A DNA stretch of 6,433 nt from Clostridia bacterium (GCA_017504335.1 JAFVRI010000072.1:1-6433), one strand, 5' to 3'; shown: positions 1 through 5,903, numbered from the stretch's first letter. The notes: generated by a model from the letters alone, not told the origin. Numbers and translations: made by a program.

Positions 1-377
1 CCGGGATCCCAGCCGCAGGAGATGATGGCAACGGTGCCGTTCTGCTTGGCAATTTCATCCACGTTCGCAAAATGAGAGGGGATCTTGGCGTGCGTGTCAA
101 AGCTGTCGACCACGCAAAAATCCTTTGCAAAGGCAGGCGTCTGGATCGGAAGATCGGTAGCGCTTCCGCCGCAAAGAATGAGAACGTCGATGGCATCCTT
201 GAACAGATGCGCGTCAGCGGCAGGGTATACCTTGACTCCTTCGGTCAGAATCCGAAGCGATTCAGGTGCGCGGCGGGTAAAGACGGCAGCAAGCTCCATA
301 TCCGGATTCTGACGGATGGCACACTCGATTCCGCGTCCCAGATTTCCATATCCCATAATGCCAATTCGAATGCTCAT
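1..377 (-). CDS. ddh: meso-diaminopimelate D-dehydrogenase, N-terminal part
   Basis: The family enzyme catalyses the NADPH-dependent one-step conversion of tetrahydrodipicolinate to meso-diaminopimelate in the cytoplasm, feeding lysine and peptidoglycan synthesis. About 125 codons are visible; the gene runs off the left edge, and family members are about 320-330 residues. My translation starts MSIRIGIMGYGNLGRGIE. It shows the Rossmann motif G9-Y-G11-N-L-G14, the VFTRR segment (residues 32-36) whose arginines contact the NADPH phosphate in the family, LCGGSATDLPIQ near residues 70-80, VVDSFDTHAKIP near 91-102, and CGWDPG at the cut end. The ATG at 375-377 is preceded by AGGAGG (383-388, minus strand) at good spacing. 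The gene appears to be chromosomal, outside the mobile element. It is divergent from the promoter at 502-530. The family identity is secure from these motifs. Confidence 0.93.
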   Translation of the reverse strand, partial: MSIRIGIMGYGNLGRGIECAIRQNPDMELAAVFTRRAPESLRILTEGVKVYPAADAHLFKDAIDVLILCGGSATDLPIQTPAFAKDFCVVDSFDTHAKIPSHFANVDEIAKQNGTVAIISCGWDP

Positions 378-412
378 AAGATCCTCCTATGATTTGATTA
401 CTTCCGCAAGAA

Positions 413-441
413 AGTATATCATATTTCATAGCAGAATGCAA
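413..441 (-). promoter_or_regulatory. possible promoter of ddh
   Basis: On the minus strand a good -10 box TATACT (413-418) follows a poor -35 box TTGCAT (436-441) with a 17-base spacer. Transcription would start near 405, giving a leader of about 28 bases with AGGAGG before the ddh ATG. The -35 matches the consensus at only three positions, so the call rests mainly on the -10 box and position. Confidence 0.4.
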
Positions 442-501
442 TCTTTTTTTACAGATTTTGCGCAAAAATCAAAACTTTTTTGGGAAGGGGAGGGAATGCG
501 G

Positions 502-530
502 TTGACAAGGTTTGGATTTTGTGGTATAAT
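502..530 (+). promoter_or_regulatory. consensus sigma-A-type promoter
   Basis: TTGACA (502-507) and TATAAT (525-530) are separated by exactly 17 bases, a perfect match to the vegetative promoter consensus. Transcription would begin near 537, running rightward. No protein gene follows. Seventeen bases after the -10 box lies TATACGGAAGGG (543-554), close to the TATACGGAGGG at the start of the intact tRNA-Ser (1009-1019). That is the geometry of a tRNA promoter, so I infer it is or was the promoter of tRNA-Ser, now 484 bases upstream of the intact tRNA. Confidence 0.8.
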
Positions 531-540
531 ACTATCGTTT

Positions 541-823
541 CCTATACGGAAGGGCATTTTGCCTGACGGCGAGTGCTGTCAAGTTATTCCTTATAAAACT
601 TTTTCTAAAAAATTCGCAAAGCTAAAAACTTAATAAAAATGTTCACAGTATGCATCACGGAGGGTTATTTCGCCTGCGGCGAAGATACCCACACTCTGCG
701 CAAGCCACAGCAAGCTTGTCGATCTCCGAGTGGGGTATGCGAAGTGGATTCGACGAGCAAAGCTCGCCGAGCCCCATCTTCAAGGCTCCGTAAATATGAT
801 GCACGCTGTTGCATCATATTTAC
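541..823 (+). other. structured non-coding region downstream of a strong promoter
   Basis: No convincing gene is present; the open frames here have no recognisable family features. On the presumed transcript I see several hairpins. At 662-690 there is a 13-position stem with two mismatches and a TGC loop. CAAGC (701-705) pairs with GCTTG (714-718). CGAGC-AAA-GCTCG (754-766) sits inside an outer TGGGG/CCCCA pairing (731-735 with 772-776). The segments starting near 546 and 657 share a pattern (ACGGA, GGG, ATTT, GCCTG, CGGCGA), so they look like diverged copies of one module. This could be an untranslated leader, a small RNA, or debris from repeated insertions at the tRNA. I do not recognise a known RNA family. 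Confidence 0.45.
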
Positions 824-827
824 GGAG
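786..827. repeat. 18-bp perfect inverted repeat
   Basis: The left arm CTCCGTAAATATGATGCA (786-803) is exactly repeated in reverse complement at 810-827, around the 6-base loop CGCTGT (804-809). The right arm ends inside the first four bases (GGAG) of the truncated tRNA-Ser copy at 824, so the left arm is an inverted copy of that tRNA edge plus its 5' flank. No T-run follows, so it is not an ordinary intrinsic terminator. It could be a regulatory hairpin, a recombination remnant or a small palindromic repeat. Confidence 0.9.
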
Positions 828-864
828 GGATATCGAAGTGGTCATAACGAGGCGGTCTTGAAAA
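824..864 (+). pseudogene. truncated tRNA-Ser(UGA) copy, 5' half only
   Basis: Bases 821-864 match 1011-1054 of the intact tRNA-Ser at 42 of 44 positions; the differences are at 830 and 839. The copy includes the acceptor 5' strand, the D-arm and the anticodon arm up to the last loop bases (TTGAAAA). Identity then stops abruptly, and the variable arm, T-arm and CCA are missing. Further right, 896-923 again resembles the terminator stem that follows the intact tRNA (AAAAGCCTTG, then CACT and TTTTCG). Two explanations fit: a tandem tRNA duplication whose 3' half was replaced, or a displaced 5' half left by integration at the anticodon loop. It cannot make a functional tRNA. Confidence 0.85.
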
Positions 865-948
865 TTTGCGAGCACACAAGTCGCAGAAACACAGAAAAGC
901 CTTGTAAGCACTGACTTTTCGGGCACTCCGAAGACATCACAAAACAGC

Positions 949-972
949 ATTTCTAAAAATATTTCTAAAAAA
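949..972 (+). repeat. short AT-rich tandem repeat
   Basis: Two adjacent 12-base units, ATTTCTAAAAAT (949-960) and ATTTCTAAAAAA (961-972), differ at the last base. A similar stretch, TTCTAAAAAATT, is found at 603-614. This lies upstream of the intact tRNA and might act as an AT-rich upstream element, but I see no clear -35/-10 pair directly before the tRNA. Confidence 0.5.
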
Positions 973-1013
973 ATTGAATATCCGATGATTTCTGCGAAAG
1001 CAGTTTCATATAC

Positions 1014-1101
1014 GGAGGGTTATCGAAGCGGTCATAACGAGGCGGTCTTGAAAACCGTTTGTCCTTTGGACACGTGAGTTCGAATCTCACACCCTCCGCC
1101 A
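1014..1101 (+). tRNA. tRNA-Ser, anticodon UGA
   Basis: A complete class II tRNA of 88 bases including an encoded CCA. The acceptor strand GGAGGGT (1014-1020) pairs with ACCCTCC (1091-1097), with G1098 as discriminator and CCA at 1099-1101. The D-stem is TCG/CGA (1023-1025, 1038-1040). The anticodon stem is 1042-1046 with 1054-1058, and the loop CTTGAAA has anticodon TGA at 1049-1051, which reads UCN serine codons. The long variable arm GTCC-TTT-GGAC (1061-1071) is typical of tRNA-Ser. The T-arm is GTGAG-TTCGAAT-CTCAC (1074-1090). It lies next to an integrase module pointing at it, so it is the likely chromosomal attachment gene. No strong promoter lies directly upstream; the nearest is at 502-530. 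Confidence 0.97.
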
Positions 1102-1108
1102 CCAAAAA

Positions 1109-1139
1109 GCCTTGAAAACACTACGTTTTCGAGGCTTTT
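1109..1139 (+). terminator. intrinsic terminator of tRNA-Ser
   Basis: GCCTTGAAAAC (1109-1119) pairs with GTTTTCGAGGC (1125-1135) over 11 positions with one G-U pair, around a 5-base loop. It is followed by a T-rich tail (TTTTCTCTTTTT). It begins eight bases after the tRNA CCA. Confidence 0.88.
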
Positions 1140-1216
1140 CTCTTTTTGCTCTTTCCCGAATTTGAACGTTTTGGGCTTGATTTCTCGCATTTTTCTCGCA
1201 ATTTTCTGATGAATAA

Positions 1217-1259
1217 AAAGTCCCGAAAATCCTTGCTACATAAGGCTTTTCGGGACTTT
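1217..1259 (-). terminator. terminator at the end of the integrase operon
   Basis: AAAGTCCCGAAAA (1217-1229) pairs perfectly with TTTTCGGGACTTT (1247-1259); an inner CCTT/AAGG stem closes a 7-base loop, with one mismatch between the two stems. Read leftward it follows the stop codon at 1276-1278 and runs into a T-rich tail. The arms carry A and T runs on both sides, so it may also stop rightward transcription from the tRNA side. Confidence 0.85.
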
Positions 1260-1275
1260 GATTTTAGACGGATTT

Positions 1276-1890
1276 TTAGAAATCGTCTTCGTTTGTATGG
1301 CTCGGTTTATTTTTCTTAGTAAATGTGAGAATCGTATTGATATGCCACGTGGACTTGTGGATGATCTCGAAGGCGAAGTCGTCGATGAGGAACTCTACGA
1401 GTGCGCTCTTGGGAAGGATATACTTTCCGCTGATCTGGACGGCGAAGATGCGCTTCTGCTGAATATACGAGTGGACTGTGTTTTTGGCGTAACCCATGAT
1501 ATCTGCTGCTTTATCCGCGGTGATGGCATCGGGAAAATACTGAAGTCGTTTTTCGACATGTTTGCGGAAATCGTCCTTGCACTCGTCCGCAATGGTTACG
1601 AAGCATTCGGCAAGGTCTACGGTATCCATTGGGCGGTTGTTGTTGATCACCACCTTCTGCTTTGTCGGTTTGGCGTTGAAGATCCCCACAGGGATCTCCT
1701 TACGCCTCTCTGCTCGTTTCTTCTGTAGATACGCTTCTACATCCTCGCGGAGAATGATATATCGGTGTGTTTTCGTTGGTCTGATCTGGCATGGTATAAT
1801 GCCATTGTTCAGCATCCACGCTGCCTTACGCTTGCTGACATGAAGCATTTTATAAAGTTGCTCCAAGGACATTTCTCCCTCTTTCAGCAT
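1276..1890 (-). CDS. double helix-turn-helix DNA-binding protein next to integrase
   Basis: A predicted cytoplasmic DNA-binding protein of 204 residues. Two excisionase/MerR-type winged HTH modules are visible: residues 8-55 (SLEQLYKMLHVSKRKAAWML, ending ILREDVEAYL) and residues 120-170 (AITADKAADIMGYAKNTVHS, ending ILPKSALVEFLI). They are joined by a charged linker. The basic tail (KKNK) ends in acidic residues. It is the last gene of the operon: its ATG (1888-1890) follows the integrase TGA by one base, and GAGGTGA within the integrase end serves as ribosome binding site, which suggests translational coupling. A start at codon 7 with its own GAGGGAG is possible. It may be a recombination directionality factor or regulator; this is inferred from fold and position, and I do not recognise a named family. 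Confidence 0.85.
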   Translation of the reverse strand: MLKEGEMSLEQLYKMLHVSKRKAAWMLNNGIIPCQIRPTKTHRYIILREDVEAYLQKKRAERRKEIPVGIFNAKPTKQKVVINNNRPMDTVDLAECFVTIADECKDDFRKHVEKRLQYFPDAITADKAADIMGYAKNTVHSYIQQKRIFAVQISGKYILPKSALVEFLIDDFAFEIIHKSTWHINTILTFTKKNKPSHTNEDDF

Positions 1891-1891
1891 A

Positions 1892-3103
1892 TCAGCTCAC
1901 CTCACTCTCGCCGTCAGCAAGGAGCTTGCCAAGCTTCATACCTGCCTCACCCGTAGCGTTGGCATCGAGGTGGGAATAAATATCAGCCGTTGTGCTCATG
2001 TTGCTGTGGCCAAGGTATCTCTGAATGACCTTCATGTTCACGTCGAGAGACACGAGGAGCGAAGCACAGGTGTGGCGCAGATCGTGGAAGCGAATCGGTC
2101 GCAATCCGTTCCTTTCGAGAAGCACCGGGAAGTGTGAGGTCACGTAGCTCGGCTTGATGAGCTCACCCATGGGGTTAACGCACACCATATCAAGGTACTT
2201 TTTGGAGTATGCTTTGCGGAACTGCTTCTGATAAAGCTCCTGCTTTTGCTTGTGTTCAAGCAGAATCTCCTTGACTTCGGGAATCATTTTGAAGCTACGG
2301 CGTGAGCTTTCGGTCTTCATCTCATCACTGACAATCTGTTCCATTTTGCCATCGCGTACTACCTCAAGAACCTTTTGACCGATGAATATCTTATCATTTT
2401 CGAAGTCGATGTTGCTCCATGAGAGTCCGAGGGCTTCGCTTCTTCGCAGACCGCAGTAGACGGCGAGGACGATTGGGATATAAATGGGATCTTCCTTTGC
2501 CTTTTCAAGCAGCTCCTTGACCTCATCCACCGAGTAGAAGTCGCCGATGAATTTCTTGACCTGCGGACGCTCTACTCTGTCCATGGGATTGTATTCGAGG
2601 ATCTCACGTCTGATTGCATACTCGAAGGCAGTGTGGAGCAGATTGTGGTAGTGAAGTATCGTCTGCTCACTGTCACCATCCTCACGCAGATACTCGTAGA
2701 AGCCGTAGATCAGCCTCGGCTTGCAGTCGGCAAGCGTGAGCTTCTCCCCGAAGTATTTCTTCATCTTGCCGTTGACTCTGCCCTTATAGCCATTGTAAGT
2801 CGACTCTTGGATCCTGTGGATGTGAACCTTGTCAAGCCAATCGTTGAGGAAGTACAGAAGAGGATATTTTTTAGGGTCGTCATAACCTTCGAGGAAGCGT
2901 CTGTATTCGCTTTCGAACTTGTTCTTCGCTTCTCGTTCAGCCTTGCTGATAACAGACTTTGGAGCACCAACGGGAAGCCCCAGTCCCATCCATTTTGTCT
3001 TGCGCTTCTGAGTAACCGAGTCCTTATAGCTGATCACCAGGTAGAGCTTGCCTCTCTTTTCCTGAATGCTGCCGGCGATGTCTTTTGTGTAAGTGTTTGC
3101 CAT
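1892..3103 (-). CDS. int: tyrosine recombinase (phage/ICE-type integrase)
   Basis: A site-specific recombinase expected to integrate and excise the element at the tRNA-Ser site. The 403-residue product has an N-terminal arm-binding region (about 1-75, GKLYLVISYKD), a SAM-like core-binding domain (about 75-180) and a C-terminal catalytic domain (about 185-395). Family catalytic residues are visible: R220 in CGLRRSEALGL, K263 in MKTESSRR, H340 and R343 in HDLRH, H366 in RYLGHSNMS and nucleophile Y376 in ADIYSHLD, so it looks active. I place the start at ATG 3101-3103 because AAGGAGG lies nine bases upstream; the in-frame ATG 45 bases upstream would lie inside the preceding gene. It starts one base after the stop of the excisionase gene, and its own stop is one base before the double-HTH gene. 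Confidence 0.96.
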   Translation of the reverse strand: MANTYTKDIAGSIQEKRGKLYLVISYKDSVTQKRKTKWMGLGLPVGAPKSVISKAEREAKNKFESEYRRFLEGYDDPKKYPLLYFLNDWLDKVHIHRIQESTYNGYKGRVNGKMKKYFGEKLTLADCKPRLIYGFYEYLREDGDSEQTILHYHNLLHTAFEYAIRREILEYNPMDRVERPQVKKFIGDFYSVDEVKELLEKAKEDPIYIPIVLAVYCGLRRSEALGLSWSNIDFENDKIFIGQKVLEVVRDGKMEQIVSDEMKTESSRRSFKMIPEVKEILLEHKQKQELYQKQFRKAYSKKYLDMVCVNPMGELIKPSYVTSHFPVLLERNGLRPIRFHDLRHTCASLLVSLDVNMKVIQRYLGHSNMSTTADIYSHLDANATGEAGMKLGKLLADGESEVS

Positions 3104-3104
3104 A

Positions 3105-3407
3105 TTAGCATACCTCCTTTTTGATTTTTGTACCACACACAATATCACACGAAGTGTTCAAAGTCCAGTGCTGTGGGTTCGAAGTTACATTTACAACACA
3201 ACTTTCTTTTTTGTGTTTTCTTTCTCCGCGGACGAATTCCATCACAGAGCTTTTCGAAATGCGATATTCTCGTCCAACCTTCTTGGCGAAGACCTTTTCC
3301 TCATGGACAAGGCGAGAGGCGAGCTTGGTGCTGATGTTAAGACACTCGGCAAGCTGGGCGAGTGTCATCGCGTCGGGGTAATTGCAAAAAATATTTTTAT
3401 TGAGCAT
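3105..3407 (-). CDS. xis: excisionase-like HTH protein
   Basis: A 100-residue protein with one excisionase-family helix-turn-helix, residues about 12-60 (AMTLAQLAECLNISTKLASR, then RISKSSVMEFV). It is followed by a polar tail with four cysteines (residues 70-100) that I do not recognise. Such proteins bend attachment-site DNA and drive excision. It lies directly upstream of the integrase, the classic xis-int order. The ATG (3405-3407) has AAAGGAA upstream, and the gene starts 14 bases after the relaxase stop. Its last codons (AAG GAG GTA TGC TAA) contain the integrase ribosome binding site, so the two are likely coupled. Function is inferred from fold and position. Confidence 0.85.
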   Translation of the reverse strand: MLNKNIFCNYPDAMTLAQLAECLNISTKLASRLVHEEKVFAKKVGREYRISKSSVMEFVRGERKHKKESCVVNVTSNPQHWTLNTSCDIVCGTKIKKEVC

Positions 3408-3421
3408 TAGTTTTCCTTTCG

Positions 3422-4399
3422 TTACATATAAAGTCCATATTCGTATTCTTGTTCGTTGTTGGCGCTGTACTTCAAAAGCGCCTTGGGTTCGACTTTGATG
3501 CCCATCGCTTCGAGCATCATCACGGTCATTTTATCGAGCTGATAGTCTTCAACCGGTGGCGTGAAGAGTCCATCGTAGGGCATGGTTTCGAGCAGATTTT
3601 TCAAAAGATTGAAAAGTCCGTCGCCAACTGTGTAGGCGTGTTCGGGTCGGAGATCATTCACATACGACTTGTATTGATCCGCAAGTCCCGATTCACCACC
3701 GCCGAGAGCGAAATAAATCTCCAGATTTTTTCGCAGAAGCTGCTCGGCAAAGAGCTTATTGTCACGGCACTTATGACCGTCGGGAGTGGTGAATGTGATA
3801 TACTTATGGTCATCTTTCCAGTCAACCTTGTAGCCGTGCATCTCCATTTCGTAGATGAAATCTTCCTTACTGCAGGTGTTATTGGCAACGGAATATGCCT
3901 TGCGACGGAGCATCTCCTTCCACTTTGGCATAGACTTGAAGGAAGATTTCGCTTCGGTTTCAGAGAGACCGTACTCCCGACAGAGCTCGTTAGAAAACTC
4001 TTTTACCTGAATCAACTCGGCAGCAGTTTGATGAAATTTCTTTCCCGTTTCCATATTCACAGAGTTGAGAATGATATGATTGTGGATGTGGTCGGTGTTT
4101 CTGTGAGTGGCAATCAACGCTTGGAAACCACCGAAGCATTCAGCGAAGCGCAGACCGATCTCGTGAGCCGTTTCAGGCGTAATCTCATCGTCCGGGCTGA
4201 AGGCTTGTATGATGTGAACGTAGGTCCTGCCGTCCTCTTTTTTGAATTGTTTTTTGACAAAAGTGAACTCGGAAAGCACTGTGTCGGGAGAGCAACCGAT
4301 GCCCGAAATTAAATTTTCATCGGTCTTCTCTCGGTTCATCACGTAGGGGAAAATATTATTCATCGGGCATCCTGAAGTAACGAATTTAACGATTGCCAA
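3422..4399 (-). CDS. mobA: MOBP-type relaxase (mobilization nuclease)
   Basis: It is expected to nick oriT and pilot the single strand during conjugative mobilization, with MobC as helper. The product has 325 residues. The Relaxase/Mobilisation nuclease domain fills the N-terminal half: candidate catalytic Tyr19 in FPYVMNREKT, the central TYVHIIQAFSPDD strand (residues 59-71), and the metal-binding histidine motif H99-RNTD-H104-I-H106-N-H108 followed by IILNSVN. The C-terminal part (160-325) lacks a helicase or primase domain. The start is a TTG (4397-4399) with AGGAG eleven bases upstream; it keeps the MAIVKFVTSGCPMNN start I associate with this family and overlaps mobC by 40 bases. An ATG at codon 13 overlaps the mobC stop as ATGA but would cut off that segment. 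The stop is 14 bases before the excisionase-like gene. Confidence 0.93.
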   Translation of the reverse strand: MAIVKFVTSGCPMNNIFPYVMNREKTDENLISGIGCSPDTVLSEFTFVKKQFKKEDGRTYVHIIQAFSPDDEITPETAHEIGLRFAECFGGFQALIATHRNTDHIHNHIILNSVNMETGKKFHQTAAELIQVKEFSNELCREYGLSETEAKSSFKSMPKWKEMLRRKAYSVANNTCSKEDFIYEMEMHGYKVDWKDDHKYITFTTPDGHKCRDNKLFAEQLLRKNLEIYFALGGGESGLADQYKSYVNDLRPEHAYTVGDGLFNLLKNLLETMPYDGLFTPPVEDYQLDKMTVMMLEAMGIKVEPKALLKYSANNEQEYEYGLYM

Positions 4400-4677
4400 A
4401 TCTTTTCGAGCTCCTTTCTTGTTTCTGTTAGATTGATCTGAGATGCATATCCCGCATTGACAGCTCTTGTGAGCTGGTTGACATTGTTGCCGATGCGACG
4501 AAGCTGTGCAGAGAATTCATCGAGACCGTTGATAATAACGATATCTTTTTCGAAGACACAGTCCCGAACGAAGTCGCTGATGAGGCGGTAATTGCCGTAG
4601 GAATGTTCTTCAATCCACTTCTTTTCTTCGGCAGTCACGCGAAAAGAAATAAAATAATCTTTGTTTTGTTTATTCAT
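4360..4677 (-). CDS. mobC: MobC-type mobilization accessory protein
   Basis: A 105-residue auxiliary relaxosome protein. The N-terminal part (residues 7-44, YFISFRVTAEEKKWIEEH, then SDFVRDCVF) fits a ribbon-helix-helix DNA-binding fold. The C-terminal half contains the MobC signature LRRIGNNVNQLTRAVN (59-74), then a helical tail (85-102). Family members bind or melt oriT DNA and help the relaxase nick. The ATG at 4675-4677 has AAAGGA (4685-4690) at eight bases. The 3' end overlaps the relaxase start by 40 bases. It is the first gene after the oriT-like hairpin, the expected order for an autoregulated mob operon. Confidence 0.92.
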   Translation of the reverse strand: MNKQNKDYFISFRVTAEEKKWIEEHSYGNYRLISDFVRDCVFEKDIVIINGLDEFSAQLRRIGNNVNQLTRAVNAGYASQINLTETRKELEKIWQSLNSLLQDAR

Positions 4678-4712
4678 TCTAAAGTCCTTTCTAAAAAAAA
4701 TGATAGGGGTAT

Positions 4713-4768
4713 GGGCTTAGCCCGACGCCTTTGCGGCCGCCCAAATGGGCGGTCGTAACACAAAGGCG
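4713..4768. other. candidate origin of transfer (oriT)
   Basis: In the short gap between the RepA-like gene and mobC lies a composite hairpin. The outer arms CGCCTTTG (4726-4733) and CAAAGGCG (4761-4768) are perfect. The inner arms 4734-4742 and 4747-4755 pair over nine positions with one G-T, around an AAAT loop; a 5-base bulge TAACA (4756-4760) lies on the right side. A second small hairpin GGGC-TTA-GCCC is at 4713-4723. Inverted repeats directly before mobC and relaxase genes are typical of oriT. The nick site cannot be read from sequence; the TAACA bulge or the bases just right of the stem are candidates. It could also act as an operator of the mob operon. Confidence 0.6.
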
Positions 4769-4788
4769 AAACTCGTCATAAAGCGTCT

Positions 4789-5863
4789 TCATCCCAAATC
4801 CTCCGCAGGAACGCAAGGGACGAAAGGGACGGATTCTTCGAGAGCAGAAGAAACAGAGTCACTTGAGGCACTTGGGTCACCATCCGCAGGGGGAACGTAT
4901 CTGACCACCACGTACTTCTGTCCGTTGCTCCTCTAGCTTTCAAAGAAAACACCAAGGTCTTCAAGCGCATAACGGTGGCGGTTCATCATTTGCTTCAGCC
5001 CCTTGGGGTTTACCTCTCTGCCGAGATAGCTGGCCAGCTCGGTATTGCTTCCGATGAATTCGTTTGCTCCCGTCATGAAATAATAGAGCGAAATCAGCTC
5101 CTTGGGAAGCGTTGTTTCGGGCATGGTCAAGCTGTCGGATAAGAGATTCCAAGTACAGGTGTACTCATCAAGCTCCAGCTGAATCTTTTCTGTCACGGAT
5201 ATCTCTGCCCGAAGCATAGAAGGTAGCCAGCCGTTCGATCCTCTTGTTCTTGTCCAGAACGAAGATGGCATCCACCGCGCCCGAGATACCAGTGCTACCC
5301 GAGAGCTTGTTGACGGGATCCTTATCGTTCATCTTCCGCAAATGATGAACGAGCAGAAGACAGATACCGAGCTCGTCTGCCAGCTCTTTGAGGACTCGAA
5401 GCTCGGCATAGTCACCGCCGTAGGAAACGTCGGGGGTAGGCGTACGGATAAGCTGAAAGGTATCAATGGCAACCAGAGCGATTGCCGGGTGCTGGCGCTT
5501 GAAATCTCGAAGCCAATCGCAGACACCGCTTTCGATTGAGGTACATCCGGTAGCGAAATACATTCCATCGGGAACGTTGTCCGTGATGGTGTTCAGGCGC
5601 TCCTGAATCCGCCTCTCGCCGTCTTCAAGGCAGAGGTAGAGCACTTGTCCCTTTGTGGTGTCAAGCCCCCACAAGGGCGTTCCTTGGGCGACGTGGACGC
5701 AGAGATCCAGCACCAGCCACGATTTACCGACCTTAGGTGAGCCGCCAAGGATACATAGACCCTGTGGCAGCAGAGTGTCGACGCAAAACTTCGTCGGTGG
5801 AAGTCTTTTGTCCATGAGTGTTTCACCGTCTATTACGGTGAGTTTGTGGGGATTACTTTGCAT
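4789..5863 (-). pseudogene. RepA-like hexameric ATPase/helicase gene with frameshift and in-frame TAG
   Basis: The N-terminal frame (5863-5168) encodes a RecA-fold ATPase of the RepA/AAA_25 type: Walker A GGSPKVGKS (residues 40-48), YLCLEDGERR (76-85), Walker B LVAIDT with D134, and LLLVHHLRK (169-177). It reaches GRDIRDRK, then leaves the family sequence and stops at 5168. Removing one A from the AAAA run at 5186-5189 joins it to the next frame, giving GRDIRDRKIQLELDEYTCTW and continuing to NRHRYALEDLGVFFES. A TAG (4933-4935) follows, with 47 more in-frame codons (RSNGQKYVVVRYVPPADGD and onward) to a TGA at 4789. The RSNG segment resembles, from memory, the family C-terminus. The repaired product would have 357 residues. 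The start at 5861-5863 is chosen because GAAAGGAGAG precedes it. Its likely role was unwinding DNA for replication of the excised element. It may be dead, or expressed by recoding. Confidence 0.8.
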
Positions 5864-5903
5864 GAGTAATCTCTCCTTTCTGAATATATTTCTCCGTCGG
5901 TGC

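Noticed and set aside
1258..1728. Plus-strand open frame of 156 codons
   Set aside because: Antisense to the double-HTH gene and starting inside a terminator stem; the minus-strand reading has two recognisable HTH modules.
3176..3190. GTGGGTTCGAAG resembling a tRNA T-arm
   Set aside because: The flanking bases do not form a T-stem, no other tRNA parts are near, and it lies within the excisionase-like coding sequence.
3449..4312. Plus-strand open frame of 287 codons
   Set aside because: It lies fully antisense to the relaxase gene, shows no family motif, and the opposite strand has clear catalytic motifs and operon packing.
4776..4970. Minus-strand open frame of 64 codons
   Set aside because: It is a shifted frame over the C-terminal end of the RepA-like gene, whose own frame gives the better sequence.
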